This document shows positions 18,701 to 25,000 of a stretch of DNA of 25,000 nucleotides, in pieces. Made by a program: the position numbers and the translations under genes. The notes beneath the pieces were generated by a model, which was not told the DNA's origin, searched no databases, and saw nothing but the letters and a program-made list of their open reading frames with translations. The DNA comes from Owenia fusiformis. Its lineage: Eukaryota; Annelida; Polychaeta; Sabellida; Oweniidae. The first letter of the stretch is position 1; each line of letters begins with the position of its first letter. The DNA lies in assembly GCA_903813345.2 (NCBI GenBank), contig CAIIXF020000149.1:1-25000 (forward strand). The letters run 5' to 3'.

Positions 18701-21700
18701 TTGATCCCTCCAATCTGAATTCAATTTATTTGTCGTGTTCTTACTTTCTCAAAAGACATTGTAAAGTGGTAGGGAATGTATGAGGATAATAGTTGAATCT
18801 CAAACTAGTGTGATTGTATGCGGAGAATAACTGCTGTTACTGGTACAACCTCAAACTGTACATGGAAAATACTTACTGTGAGTGGCACAACCTCAAACTG
18901 GTATGGGTTGTATGTGGAGAATGCAGTGCCATATGTCCCATCATCAACATCAAAATCTATCTACAGACAGAATTACATACATTATACATATTTGAACATT
19001 GTTTTTCAAAATAGATTGTTTAAATGCTGAAAATATCTAATAATTTAAGTAAAGAACTAATCAATATTTGTGCATGTCACTAGTGTTTTTTCACAATGCA
19101 TATGTAGTCAACAGACAGTTTAAACTAATAAAATACTTTTACACTTATGATAACTATAACGCTTACTTGCTCATTTCCCTCTGGGCCCATGTCTTGACCA
19201 AACATATCTTCATCAGAAGATATCTCTTCATAACCATCCTGGAAATATAGATGTATATGTACAAAAGTAAACAAGGCATTATAAAATGCAACACCACCAA
19301 ACATCGTCAACAATAAACTGGAGACTACAACAATATGTCAACATTTGTGGTGGTGACATAGAAATTGAAACAAGAAAATGCAGCAAAACTCCTCGAGTCG
19401 AGGTCTCCCAAGTCAAAAAAAATGCCCAACGCTCTTATCTGTTGATTATTCTGTTTATAACTGATTCAAGAGCGTTGCACTGAACGAACCCATATGCCAA
19501 TTTGTTATTTGTTTAGTTGTTGGTTGGGTAACATGTTTATGACGTCACAAATGATGCGAAGAATCTTTAAACCAATCAGTGAAGTCTATGTTAATTGTTT
19601 GTTTAGTTGTTGATGCGGCAATACGTGTCTGACGTCACAGATGACTGCATCATATTCCAGTCACGCCATTTTACGACATTGCATAATTTTAGCTGATTTT
19701 GGCTTCATTTCACTTTATTTGAAAGACTTTTAAAAATATAATAATGAGTCAGTATTTTTTCTAATAAATATTAATATTTGAATTTGAGGTCAAAGTTCGA
19801 AAATTTGATCAACTGATTGAAATCACATTTTAAAGAGGTGAAGAAGTGAATTATTACAGGAGCAAACGTGATCAATGGTTCGAGGTCTCCCGCAAAGTAG
19901 TCGCTACGCTCCTACTTCGCGCTGCCTTCGGCAGAGGAGACCTCGAAAAAATCAGGCCAGATTTAAACAGTGGTTTTATTTTGAGATTTTCTTATGTGTA
20001 TATGTAACATTGTATTTGAAAACAGACATAAAATGCCAAAAGACAATTTACCATATAATTATGTACTGTGTAATGATGAGAAATATTGTAATGAAATAAA
20101 TAGTGTCTAAAACAAAACAAAAAAACAAATGGTTCCATATCAATATATTCTAAAGCTACCTGGTCATCTATTTCTCCATCAGAAAGGTTGTACATCATAT
20201 CTGGCCCAGGTGGTTCACCAAACATCATATCATCTCCCATTGGAGGCATGGGGGCTGGAAACAAATGGACAATGCTTTAAAATGATATATTTATTTTTCT
20301 GAGGAATGATTTTCATTAACCTACAGATATATTCTTATTCATAAATCTTTATCTGTATATCTAATAAAGCAAAATGCATGGTATAAGATGCCGATATGTG
20401 CAATTCATAAGGAGTTAAAAATAAACAAAAATATTGATCTGAAGAGCATGCAAGACACCTACAATTTAAAACCTTTTACTTTCTTGAATAAATATCACAT
20501 GCAAACAAACCAAATGTAATTCATATATTGACGGTTGTACTTGATTATGTCTAGTCACTTACGTGGTAGGTTGGACATGCCCTGCATATGGTCATAGTGT
20601 GTAGGTATAGGGAATGATTCTATTCTGGGAGGTGTTCTTGGCCTTTGACCCATCATCATTGGTGGCGACCGCGGTCTCATCATGTTTGGGGATCGAGGCC
20701 TTGGGGGTCCTGGCGACCTTGACCTTGGACGTCCAGGTGACCTAATCCTTTGAGGTCCAGGAGATCGACCTCTAGGTCCTGGCGACCACTGTCTTGGCAT
20801 CACTGGTGATCTGGATCTTGGAGGCGCTTGTGGTATTGGTCTTGGGGGTCCAGGTGACCTTGGTCTTAAGAGTCCAGGTGACCTTGACCTTGGTGGTCCT
20901 GGTGATCTTGACCTGGGTGGACCAGGAGATCTTGACTTTTGAGATCCTGGTGATCTTGATCTAAGAGGTCCTGGAGATCTTGATCTTGAGAGACCAGGTG
21001 ATCTAGACCTTGGTGGTCCAGGTGACCTTGTTCTGAGGGGTCCAGGTGACCTTGACCTTGGCAGTCCCGGAGATCTCTGTCTCATTTGACCAGGCGATCT
21101 CGACCTATGAGAACCTGGGGATCTTGATCTTTGACGACCTGGTGACCTTGGCCTGCTAGCTCCTGGGGATCTTGACCTGTATGATCCTGGAGATCTTGAC
21201 CTATATGATCCTGGTGACCTTGACCTTGGACGACCTGGTGATCTTGACCTTGGACGACCTGGTGACCACATCCTCTGTTGCCCTGGAGACCATGATCTTG
21301 GAGCTCCAGACCTTGGTGACCAGGATCTTCCTGAAGGTGACCTTCTAGGTGATCGTGATCTTAATGAGGGAGACCTTGATTTTGGTGGTGAGCCAGGTCG
21401 CCTAGGTGATCTTGAACTTGGTGGGGAGCCTGGTCTTCTTGGGGACCGTGATCTTCTACTAGGAGATCTTGATCTTCTTGGAGATCTGGACCGTCCTTCA
21501 GGTGTCCTGGATCTTCTCCTTGGAGACCTAGATCTCCTAGCTGGAGACCTGGATCTTCTACCTGGGGATCTGGACCTTCGAATGGGAGATCTTCGATTAG
21601 GTGATCTTGATCTCCTTCCAGGTGACCTTGACCTTCTTCCTGGTGATCTAGACCTTCCACTTGGTGTTCTTGACCTTCTACCAGGTGACCTTGACCTTCC

Positions 21701-23801
21701 ACCTGGTGATCTTGACCTTCTTCCAGGTGTATGCGACCTTCTAGCTGGTGACCTTGACCTTCTCCCTGGTGATCTAGATCTTGCTACTGGAGACCTCAAC
21801 TTACCACCTGGTGACCTTGACCTTCTTCCTGGAGATCTAGACCTTCTTCCAGGTGACCTAGACCTTCTTCCAGGTGACCTTGACCTTCTTCCAGGTGATC
21901 TTGATCTTCTTCCAGGTGATCTTGATCTTCTTCCAGGTGATCTAGACCTTCTTCCAGGTGACCTTGACCTTCTACCAGGAGATCTTGACCGTCTACCCGG
22001 TGACCTCAAACTGCTAGGAGAGTCATGTCTTCTTGATGGTGACATTGACCTTTGTGGGGAAGCTGGTCTACGTCCTGGTGACCTTGACCTTGTTTGTCGT
22101 CTACCTCTTGAGTCATAATCTCTCTTGTCATAACTATCATTGTAGGATCTATCTCTGGATGGTCTTTCATCCCTGTAGTCTCTGAAATCTCTTGGGGAGC
22201 CCTCCCGTGATTGATCCCTGCTACCTCGGTGATGGTAACCATAACGATCATCATAAATCTCACCCTGAGGTTGGGGAGGTGCCTGTTGGGCAAGGAGAGC
22301 ACTACGGTCATCTACATCTCGATAGCCATCTTGTGGAACACCTAGGTGCTGCGTTGGAGCCATATGTTGTCCAGGTGGAGCCTGAGGGGGTACTCCCATG
22401 TGGCCACTTGGTGGGGGGTACGCTGGTGGCAGGAATCCCCCTTGAGTATTATCCCATTCCATTGGGATTCTATCAAGCGGGATCATTCCTGGGGGATGAC
22501 CTCCTGGGATGTGACTGCCTGGGGGGTGCCCAGCGTGTGTGTTCTCTGGCAACATTTGTGTTCTATTTGCTTCTGGATGCAATCTTCCAACATGGGGGTC
22601 ATGGCCATGTGGTGGTTGAAGGCCCCTTTCTGGTATTGCCCCTGGGTGGGGCTCTGGGACCATTGTGTTGGGGGCAGGGACTGGTGATATTTGGGCTTGA
22701 GGGGAAGGCTGGTGGGGTGCCACGTGGGAGGCCCCTGGGTACTCATTGCTTCTTTTATCTACAATCAAAACATCAAATTTGGAATCTCAAAAAAACACTT
22801 GATTTTTAAGCATAATTCAAAAAGTGGAAAAACAGCTCCTGCTCACAACTTTTAACATCAAAATTTTTCAAAAACTGACAAGTCTAAGAAAATGGCCTTT
22901 ACAGATCAATTAGATACAATGGACAGTATTTTATATGAATACTCATAAGACCCAATATGATATGTTAGTTTTAATTTGTACCACAAATGTTGATGGACTG
23001 CTGGACAGACCAACAGACAAATGGACACGAAGGGAGACACAAGAAAAAGAAAATATGGCACTGAACAGAATCGACTTGAAGTAAAAGACAGAATTTGTAA
23101 TGAGGGGGAATTGGAGGGTGGAAAGCATTTTTCCTTTTAAGTGATTGTTACAAAGATTGCTGATATGAAGTTTTAGTGACACATTTGAAAATATGTGGGA
23201 TGAAGAAAAGTTTTTAATGATTTTGGATGATTATGAAATTGTAAATGAATTGATACATTTTATAAATAAACTTTTTATCAACTTTGGGAAAAAAGGAATA
23301 AACTGGTTTGTAAGAAAATCACATTTAAATATTTGTTGCATTTTACTGTATAACTATGTCTTGTTATTGATTCTGTGAGGAAGCCAATTGTTTTGGCTTG
23401 AAACACAATAAAATCTTGAACTTGGCTACCTGATTTTTTTACTTGTACACAATACACATTTCATTATTTTATCAAATGTTATTTCCTATCTTGAACTGAG
23501 ATTGAACATTTCAAAGAAACTTCTGATTTTTTGCAAAAAAAGTTTTTCATGAGAGATTTTCAGAAGACAATGAGGTATCACTAAACTGACAATTATCATA
23601 AAGGCTTTACCTGCGTGTCTGGGCTGCGATGGAGCTGGAGGAGGTGGGGGAGGGGGTGAGGCATGATCTTGACTGACAGTTGTCAATGATCCATATACAG
23701 CTAGAGTCACTGTGCTATACCAGCCCTTAAGAATCAGTCCATCTGTAGGGATATCTGCACTTGGCTTAAAGATTATATCTTTCTTGTCTGAGTATTCGAG
23801 T
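12649..23801 (-). CDS. VIRMA: VIRMA/Virilizer homolog, sixteen internal exons (partial gene)
   Basis: Virilizer is the large scaffold of the nuclear m6A mRNA methyltransferase complex; it binds WTAP and HAKAI and directs methylation, and in flies it acts in Sxl splicing. Sixteen exons, each with AG acceptor and GT donor, join in phase without a stop into 1,467 codons. Diagnostic matches to human VIRMA in order: EYSDKKDIIFKPSADIPTDG with LILKGWY, a proline run, GYEEISSDED, FDVDDGTY, WVETLEEF with LVDWALEGL, GYQRLLEIMLSKQ, LIQKMHIYEV, FLESLFLLLASPSTAGHPG, LGILHSLYTMTFN and LPDWLYPIKNF. They cover about the first half of the protein apart from its N-terminus, including part of the helical-repeat region. 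The first exons lie beyond 25000 and the second half of the protein is not in the window. Human VIRMA lacks the RS-rich exon found here. Confidence 0.95.
13105..13326 (-). CDS. VIRMA: VIRMA exon 15
   Basis: Acceptor TTGTGATTTCAG, donor GTTAGT. It completes Gly with exon 14 and leaves one base (G). It encodes YAALTLLLVVRNSDNVVMLE and KLAELPDWLYPIKNFTKFDY, matching human YACILILVVVQSSSDVQMLE and KLQELGKWLEPLKNL. Confidence 0.94.
13650..13805 (-). CDS. VIRMA: VIRMA exon 14
   Basis: Acceptor TTAATCTTCAG, donor GTAATT. It completes Val with exon 13 and leaves one base (G). It encodes DDADALGILHSLYTMTFNHL and GLEENLESILPFLELA, matching human SDLLGTLHNLYLITFNPVG and SLEKNLQSLITLME. Confidence 0.94.
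14049..14163 (-). CDS. VIRMA: VIRMA exon 13
   Basis: Acceptor TTACTTTTTAG, donor GTACCT. It enters in phase 0 and leaves one base (G). It encodes DYSREEGEENPAQQLGLQMV and HYLQILQFVDQLKECHKK, parallel to the human DQDEEEG...LQDSTQTLQCITELFSHFQ region. Confidence 0.88.
14211..14345. mobile_element. Short GGCATTAACAT element, intron copy
   Basis: ACAAGGCATTAACATACAAA, a GTCCCCACC block, TTGTTACAGATGCC, a CCGCTGACC tract, GTTGGAGACTGTAACAATAT and a GTGGTGGTGGCATA end. The order is the same as at the ends of the 5553-7836 element but with no satellite between. Non-coding; lies between VIRMA exons 12 and 13. Confidence 0.65.
14381..14475. mobile_element. Partial copy of the same short element
   Basis: TTGTCACAGACGCCAACCACC, AAAAAAGTTGGAGACTAAAA and CAATGTCACAACTTCTAG resemble the right part of the family; the left part is missing. 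It ends about 20 bases before the donor of VIRMA exon 12. Confidence 0.5.
14497..14677 (-). CDS. VIRMA: VIRMA exon 12
   Basis: Acceptor TTGATTTTCAG, donor GTAAGT. It begins with the third base of a codon and ends in phase 0. It encodes KFLESLFLLLASPSTAGHPG, IFTAIRDIINQLLLTQSGLL and VTNGIVRVLTHTS, aligning closely with human FLELVTLLLSIPVTSAHPG and ATKDVLKFLAQSQKGLLFF. Confidence 0.95.
14892..15625 (-). repeat. Twelve 62-bp copies of exon 11's 3' splice-donor junction
   Basis: Read on the minus strand, each unit has CATATGCTATACTCAAC (the last 17 bases of exon 11), then GTAAGTGCAACTTCTTTGAA and a TGTGTTTGAGTGTGTCGTAG tail. The unit nearest the exon contains the true junction at 15608. Periods are 62 bases except the last copy (about 58). 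Ten of twelve units keep GTAAGTG; two have ATAAGTG. Copies differ at few positions. Confidence 0.95.
15608..15705 (-). CDS. VIRMA: VIRMA exon 11, flanked by arrays of its own junctions
   Basis: Acceptor TATATTTCAG, donor GTAAGTG. It enters in phase 0 and leaves two bases (AC), completing Thr with exon 12. It encodes AQPKRTLPLKTLFLVSQQ and PFDPLPGLYHMLYS, matching the human ERDDPYPVLFRYLHSHH segment directly before FLELVTLLL. The last 19 bases and the donor form part of a 62-bp unit repeated twelve times into the downstream intron. Confidence 0.88.
15689..15895 (-). repeat. Tandem decayed copies of exon 11's acceptor junction
   Basis: The start of exon 11 with its intron edge (plus strand TCTTTGGTTGGGCCTGAAAT) is followed by four more units of 37-46 bases of the type TTCTTTGGTTGAGCATGAAA plus CTCCAATTTATT. 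In the copies the acceptor TTTCAG has become TTTCATG-like, so none looks usable. Confidence 0.7.
16210..16423 (-). CDS. VIRMA: VIRMA exon 10
   Basis: Acceptor AAATACTTCCAG, donor GTAAGT. It completes Gln with exon 9 and ends in phase 0. An acidic, poorly conserved linker (DFADDETKDNTDQMNDVDME) is followed by ESEAEAIINYLEDVYNTLCN, which matches the human EGEIERLINLLEEVFHLM helix. Confidence 0.9.
16909..16997 (-). CDS. VIRMA: VIRMA exon 9
   Basis: Acceptor ATATATTGCAG, donor GTAAGT. It enters in phase 0 and leaves two bases (CA). It encodes DFRTMVAMSALIQKMHIYEV and STKFRSAAQ; LIQKMHIYEV matches AILQKCHFYEV of human VIRMA. Confidence 0.92.
17035..17115. mobile_element. Partial short element, left end
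   Basis: AACAAGACATTAACATGCAA, CTCACCACCTACCATTTGTT and ACAGACCCCAAATGCC match the left half of the family. The right half with GGTGGTGACATA is absent. Confidence 0.6.
17170..17375 (-). repeat. Three copies of exon 8's donor junction, ~60-bp unit
   Basis: On the minus strand the true end ATCATGTTATCCAAGCAG with GTAATATGTG is followed, 59 and 122 bases on, by ATCATGTTATCAAAGCAG with GTAATATATG, and the same exon-like tail with GCAATATATG. Each unit also carries GGGGCAATTCAATATATTTC. Confidence 0.92.
17353..17553 (-). CDS. VIRMA: VIRMA exon 8
   Basis: 201 bases, phase 0 at both ends, acceptor TATCTACTTACAG, donor GTAATA. It encodes LIDLYQSQYMSVSVKLHIIR, SLDQTTHFHEGLRAFLERDQ and GYQRLLEIMLSKQ, matching human SGYQKLLELILLDQ and the preceding helices. 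Both edges of this exon have duplicated copies in the adjoining introns. Confidence 0.93.
17514..17665 (-). repeat. Diverged upstream copy of exon 8's 5' end
   Basis: Plus-strand CTGGTAGAGGTCTATAAG (17514, in the exon) recurs at 17624 as CTGGTAGAGGTTTATAAG. Over 42 bases I count 33 identities, continuing into intron sequence (ATATTCAGATAG against TTATTCAGAGATAG). The acceptor AG of the copy is mutated, so it is an exon ghost. Confidence 0.75.
17913..18147 (-). CDS. VIRMA: VIRMA exon 7
   Basis: Acceptor TTGTATTATAG, donor GTAAGG. It encodes WVETLEEFAVLIPQGLPHIV, DTLVDWALEGLDLEKAML and VRHLKMGVNLTGALAVCD, aligning with the human WVTALEEIPSLI and LVDWTMQALNLQVAL helical-repeat segment. It ends in phase 0. 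Confidence 0.93.
18173..18275. mobile_element. Partial short element, left half
   Basis: TACAAGGCATTAACATGCAA, ATGTCACCACCTGCCATTTG and a run of ACCAACCACCGAACACC. The right terminal hairpin is missing. Lies between VIRMA exons 6 and 7. Confidence 0.6.
18392..18525 (-). CDS. VIRMA: VIRMA exon 6
   Basis: Acceptor ACTAATTTCAG, donor GTTAGT. It enters in phase 0 and leaves two bases (AG), which make Ser with exon 7. It encodes TFSDPSLTTYETELTQVIEN and a helical continuation ending ERFKTEEHHD. This segment is only weakly conserved with human and is placed by phase and position. Confidence 0.85.
18783..18930 (-). repeat. Three related copies of exon 5's 3' end
   Basis: The exon copy (plus strand CACAACCTCAAACTGG, TTGTATGTGGAGAAT) is followed in the intron by a unit at 18833 (TACAACCTCAAACTGT) and another at 18783 (GAATCTCAAACTAGTG, TTGTATGCGGAGAAT). 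Offsets are 42 and 51 bases. In the first copy the donor GT is GC; in the second it is lost. Confidence 0.8.
18877..18960 (-). CDS. VIRMA: VIRMA exon 5
   Basis: Eighty-four bases, phase 0 at both ends, acceptor CTGTCTGTAG, donor GTAAGT. It encodes IDFDVDDGTYGTAFSTYNPY and QFEVVPLT, parallel to the human FDVEY...MTYDPYDRELVPL segment. The 3' part of this exon is copied in the downstream intron. Confidence 0.88.
19167..19238 (-). CDS. VIRMA: VIRMA exon 4 (GYEEISSDED)
   Basis: Seventy-two bases, phase 0 at both ends, acceptor ATATTTCCAG, donor GTAAGC. It encodes DGYEEISSDEDMFGQDMG and PEGNEQ; GYEEISSDED matches GYEQISSDED in human VIRMA almost exactly. Confidence 0.93.
19270..19360. mobile_element. 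Short element with intact right end
   Basis: AACAAGGCATTATAAAATGC, ACACCACCAAACATCG, AACTGGAGACTACAACAATA and TGTGGTGGTGACATA. Compact copy with both ends recognisable, located just upstream of VIRMA exon 4. Confidence 0.6.
19508..19648. promoter_or_regulatory. Duplicated segment with two full CRE-type TGACGTCA sites
   Basis: TTGTTTAGTTGTTGGTTGGG at 19508 and TTGTTTAGTTGTTGATGCGG about 91 bases later are each followed by TGACGTCA (near 19540 and 19631). TGACGTCA is the CREB/ATF consensus. Regulatory function is inference; both may simply be part of the element. Confidence 0.35.
19879..19947. repeat. Nested inverted repeat, cloverleaf-like
   Basis: Outer stem TTCGAGGTCTCC / GGAGACCTCGAA (12 bp, 19879-19890 with 19936-19947). 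Inside are two side arms: AAGTAG/CTACTT with an 11-base loop, and CTGCC/GGCAG with a TTC loop. All pairs are exact. Confidence 0.8.
20160..20254 (-). CDS. VIRMA: VIRMA exon 3
   Basis: Acceptor TTGTTTCCAG, donor GTAGCT. It enters with two bases (CC) and leaves in phase 0. It encodes PMPPMGDDMMFGEPPGPD then MMYNLSDGEIDDQ. SDGEIDD parallels the SDEGEVEEE stretch of human VIRMA. Confidence 0.88.
20563..22758 (-). CDS. VIRMA: VIRMA exon 2: large RS/SPGR-repeat exon
   Basis: A 2,196-base exon with acceptor TGATTGTAG and donor GTAAGTG. It completes an Asp codon with exon 1 (G/AT) and leaves one base (C), so it is symmetric (phase 1-1) and could be skipped without changing the frame. The first ~150 residues are Pro/Gly/His/Gln-rich (HPPGSHIPGG, PAYPPPSGHMG). 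Next comes a short Arg/Asp/Tyr-rich part (RDYRDERPSRDRSYND), then about 490 residues of RSRSPGRR, RSRTP and RSRSPGPP repeats, ending PRTPPRIESFPIPTHYDHMQ. Such RS domains are phosphorylated by SRPK/CLK kinases in SR proteins and mediate nuclear-speckle contacts; in VIRMA this is inference. Human VIRMA has an acidic region at this position instead. Confidence 0.9.
20620..22100 (-). repeat. RS-coding minisatellite within VIRMA exon 2
   Basis: Imperfect repeats of 18-27 bases, typically 24, encoding RSRSPGRR and variants. A central block near 21820-21990 has about ten nearly uniform 24-bp units. Towards 20700 the Gly-following residues vary (PGPP, PGSH, PGLS). Third-base differences between units indicate that the older part is under protein-level constraint, while the central block is young. 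Confidence 0.9.
22759..23610. other. Intron between VIRMA exons 1 and 2
   Basis: No coding sequence seen. 22990-23040 has a GGACAGACCAACAGACAAAT purine-rich stretch. A retroelement-like 3' end is listed separately at 23190-23420. Confidence 0.6.
23190..23420 (+). mobile_element. Possible LINE/SINE 3' end
   Basis: AT-rich sequence ends in a hairpin AAGCCAA-TTGTT-TTGGCTT near 23381-23399, then GAAACACAATAAAATCTTGA. A hairpin just before AATAAA and a short TTGAACTTG-like tail is a layout I associate with CR1-type LINE ends. No reverse transcriptase remnant was found, so this is weak. Confidence 0.25.
23611..23801 (-). CDS. VIRMA: VIRMA exon 1 of window
   Basis: Acceptor CATTCTTTTTCAG, donor GTAAAG. 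It enters with the third base of a codon and leaves one base (G). It encodes LEYSDKKDIIFKPSADIPTD, GLILKGWYSTVTLAVYGS and then a seven-proline run, matching the conserved N-terminal Virilizer domain of the human protein up to its proline stretch. This is the best-conserved exon in the window. Confidence 0.95.
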
Positions 23802-25000
23802 CTGAAAAAGAATGTATGAGTGGTAATTCCATAAACCTGCCATTTATACAGACACAGACTGCCAATCGCTGAACATTGTTGCAAACAATGAATGCAAAAT
23901 AACAACTGCCAGTGCCAAAACCATTTACAAAGTTATGTAACAAATGTAAACACTTATGGTGTTGGCATAACAACACTTTATAGGCATATTTGAATTCTGC
24001 ATTGTGAGGTTTAATTCTTTCATTATGCTACGCTGAATTTTATTACTGTAAATTTGTTCTGTACGTAGATCAATATTGTGTCTGTGTATTGTTAATACAA
24101 GTATTGCCGCTGACCTATGAATTGCAATTCATCACTGCTTCTTACTTTATATTCTCTGCTGGTTAATAGTGAATGATTTTGTTTGCCCAAAATAACTTCT
24201 CTTATTTTCTCCAGTAGTCACCTACCTTCTTAATCTTGGCAGATTTGTTTTTATTTTTAAATTTTATTCCTAATAGAAATTTTATTCCTTATCGGGGTTT
24301 TCACCAGGAAATTTTTAGACCCTGGATTTTTCACGGTATCGCAACTACTCCTCTCCCATGTGAGATCAGAGATATCCAATTAGTGTACATGTACTTTTAA
24401 AAATACTTTTTAAGATTATCTTCCTACTTTAATCACAATATACATTTCTAGAAGGTTTCTTACTTCAAATTCCTTGTTTGTATCCAGTTTTATGTACTTT
24501 CTCAAGAATTTTACCACAAATTATGTGACAAAAATGTTAAATTAGACTGCGGAAAAAACACTTTAGACTCCAGAAAAGCTTTTAGACTCTGGAAGCCTCT
24601 GGCTTCTTGAAATTTTCTGAGAAGAGTATTTCCAAAATGCAGCCTAAAGTTCCAGACACATATGGCTTTATAGAAATCCTAATCCTATTTTATTCCAAGA
24701 TTATTGAGGTTCCTTTATATTTCTTATGCAATATGCGTCTGGATACAGTTTTACATATAAGTCCTGACTCTATTATTTCATACTGTTCTTTGTTTGATTA
24801 CATTCTCCTGTTCAATGGTACAGCTGGATTATAAATAATGTTATAATCACTGCTATCCTTAACCCTAGTTATGCATTAGATACTCTGTTTGTTTAATTGT
24901 ATTGTTTCGTATATTTTCTAAAGTACCTTATTAACAACTAACAGTCATCCGATTAACCATTAATAAGGAAAAGACAAATAAAAACAAATAATAAAAATAA
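23802..25000. other. Intron upstream of VIRMA exon 1 of window
   Basis: No exon for the N-terminal ~90 residues of VIRMA could be found. A stretch at 23850-23975, ending TTATGGTGTTGGCATAA, may be a very decayed member of the GGCATTAACATG element family. At 24541-24595 the phrase TTAGACTCYGRAAAA occurs three times. Otherwise AT-rich and featureless. Confidence 0.5.

Larger units (their letters stand above)
19391..19947. mobile_element. ~550-bp palindromic element with structured ends
   Basis: TCGAGGTCTCC at 19398 is inverted as GGAGACCTCGA at 19936-19946. The left end has the 13-base palindrome CCTCGAGTCGAGG (19391-19403) and CAACGCTCTT/AAGAGCGTTG, a 10-bp stem over ~31 bases (19428-19478). 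The right end has a 69-base nested structure, listed separately. The interior holds a ~91-bp duplication with two TGACGTCA sites. No coding sequence. Lies in the intron between VIRMA exons 3 and 4. Confidence 0.5.

Noticed and set aside
20620-22100. AGGTCA-type half-sites in RS-coding DNA, similar to the satellite
   Set aside because: Arg-Ser codons AGG TCA repeated with another AGG TCA generate AAGGTCAAGGTCA automatically; the resemblance to the satellite at 5607-7678 is coincidental.
21582-22118. Plus-strand open frame of GDLDLLPGDLDL repeats
   Set aside because: It is the antisense shadow of the RS-coding minisatellite; the minus frame splices in phase with conserved VIRMA exons on both sides.
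22192-22809. Plus-strand 205-codon open frame
   Set aside because: Antisense of the Pro/Gly/His-rich start of VIRMA exon 2; composition follows from the opposite strand.
24215-24250. Minus-strand donor-like AAG-GTAGGTGACT that might end an upstream VIRMA exon
   Set aside because: The residues before it (NKNKSAKIKK) do not match the human segment before LEYDE, and the phase is not the two bases required by exon 1.

Overview
The window is animal nuclear DNA: AT-rich, intron-bearing, and dense in short tandem repeats and non-autonomous transposon-like elements. Split genes with GT-AG introns and a recognisable Virilizer/VIRMA gene make it metazoan with high confidence. The style of the interspersed repeats (GACGCCAACCGCC tracts, satellite-carrying short elements) suggests a marine lophotrochozoan, most likely a mollusc such as a bivalve. 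That last step is inference.

Right half (12649-23801, minus strand): sixteen consecutive internal exons of the VIRMA/Virilizer gene, the scaffold subunit of the nuclear m6A mRNA methyltransferase complex. All sixteen join in phase (4,403 nt, about 1,467 codons) and follow the human protein from the segment before the proline run to roughly its middle. The first exons lie beyond base 25000. The last exons are not in the window; they lie left of base 1 or are absent from this locus. Exon 2 of the series is unusual: a 2,196-base, phase-symmetric exon encoding a Pro/Gly/His-rich stretch and then about 490 residues of RSRSPG-type repeats, where human VIRMA has an acidic region.

The introns around exons 5, 8 and 11 hold tandem arrays made of copies of those exons' own splice junctions. 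Exon 11 has twelve 62-bp copies of its 3' end plus splice donor, and decayed copies of its acceptor side upstream. Exon 8 is duplicated at both edges, and exon 5 at its donor edge. I regard this as the most notable feature of the window.

Left half (about 2400-12150, plus strand): fragments of mobile-element genes, antisense to VIRMA. They include a C2H2 zinc-finger exon, a TATA-preceded frameshifted ORF, small spliced exons, and an exon with a frame-preserving 87-bp coding minisatellite. A 2.3-kb terminal-inverted-repeat element filled with a ~135-bp satellite follows, then a duplicated copy of the minisatellite exon. Next come broken exons resembling the N-terminal part of family-B DNA polymerase mobile-element proteins, and finally a gag-like ORF resembling those of DIRS-type retroelements. 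Frameshifts and stops mark most of this as decayed.

Other repeats: a family of short elements starting with a GGCATTAACATGC-like motif and ending GGTGGTGACATA recurs through the VIRMA introns and also bounds the satellite element. A ~550-bp palindromic element with a cloverleaf-like end lies between exons 3 and 4. No rRNA, tRNA or CRISPR features were seen.
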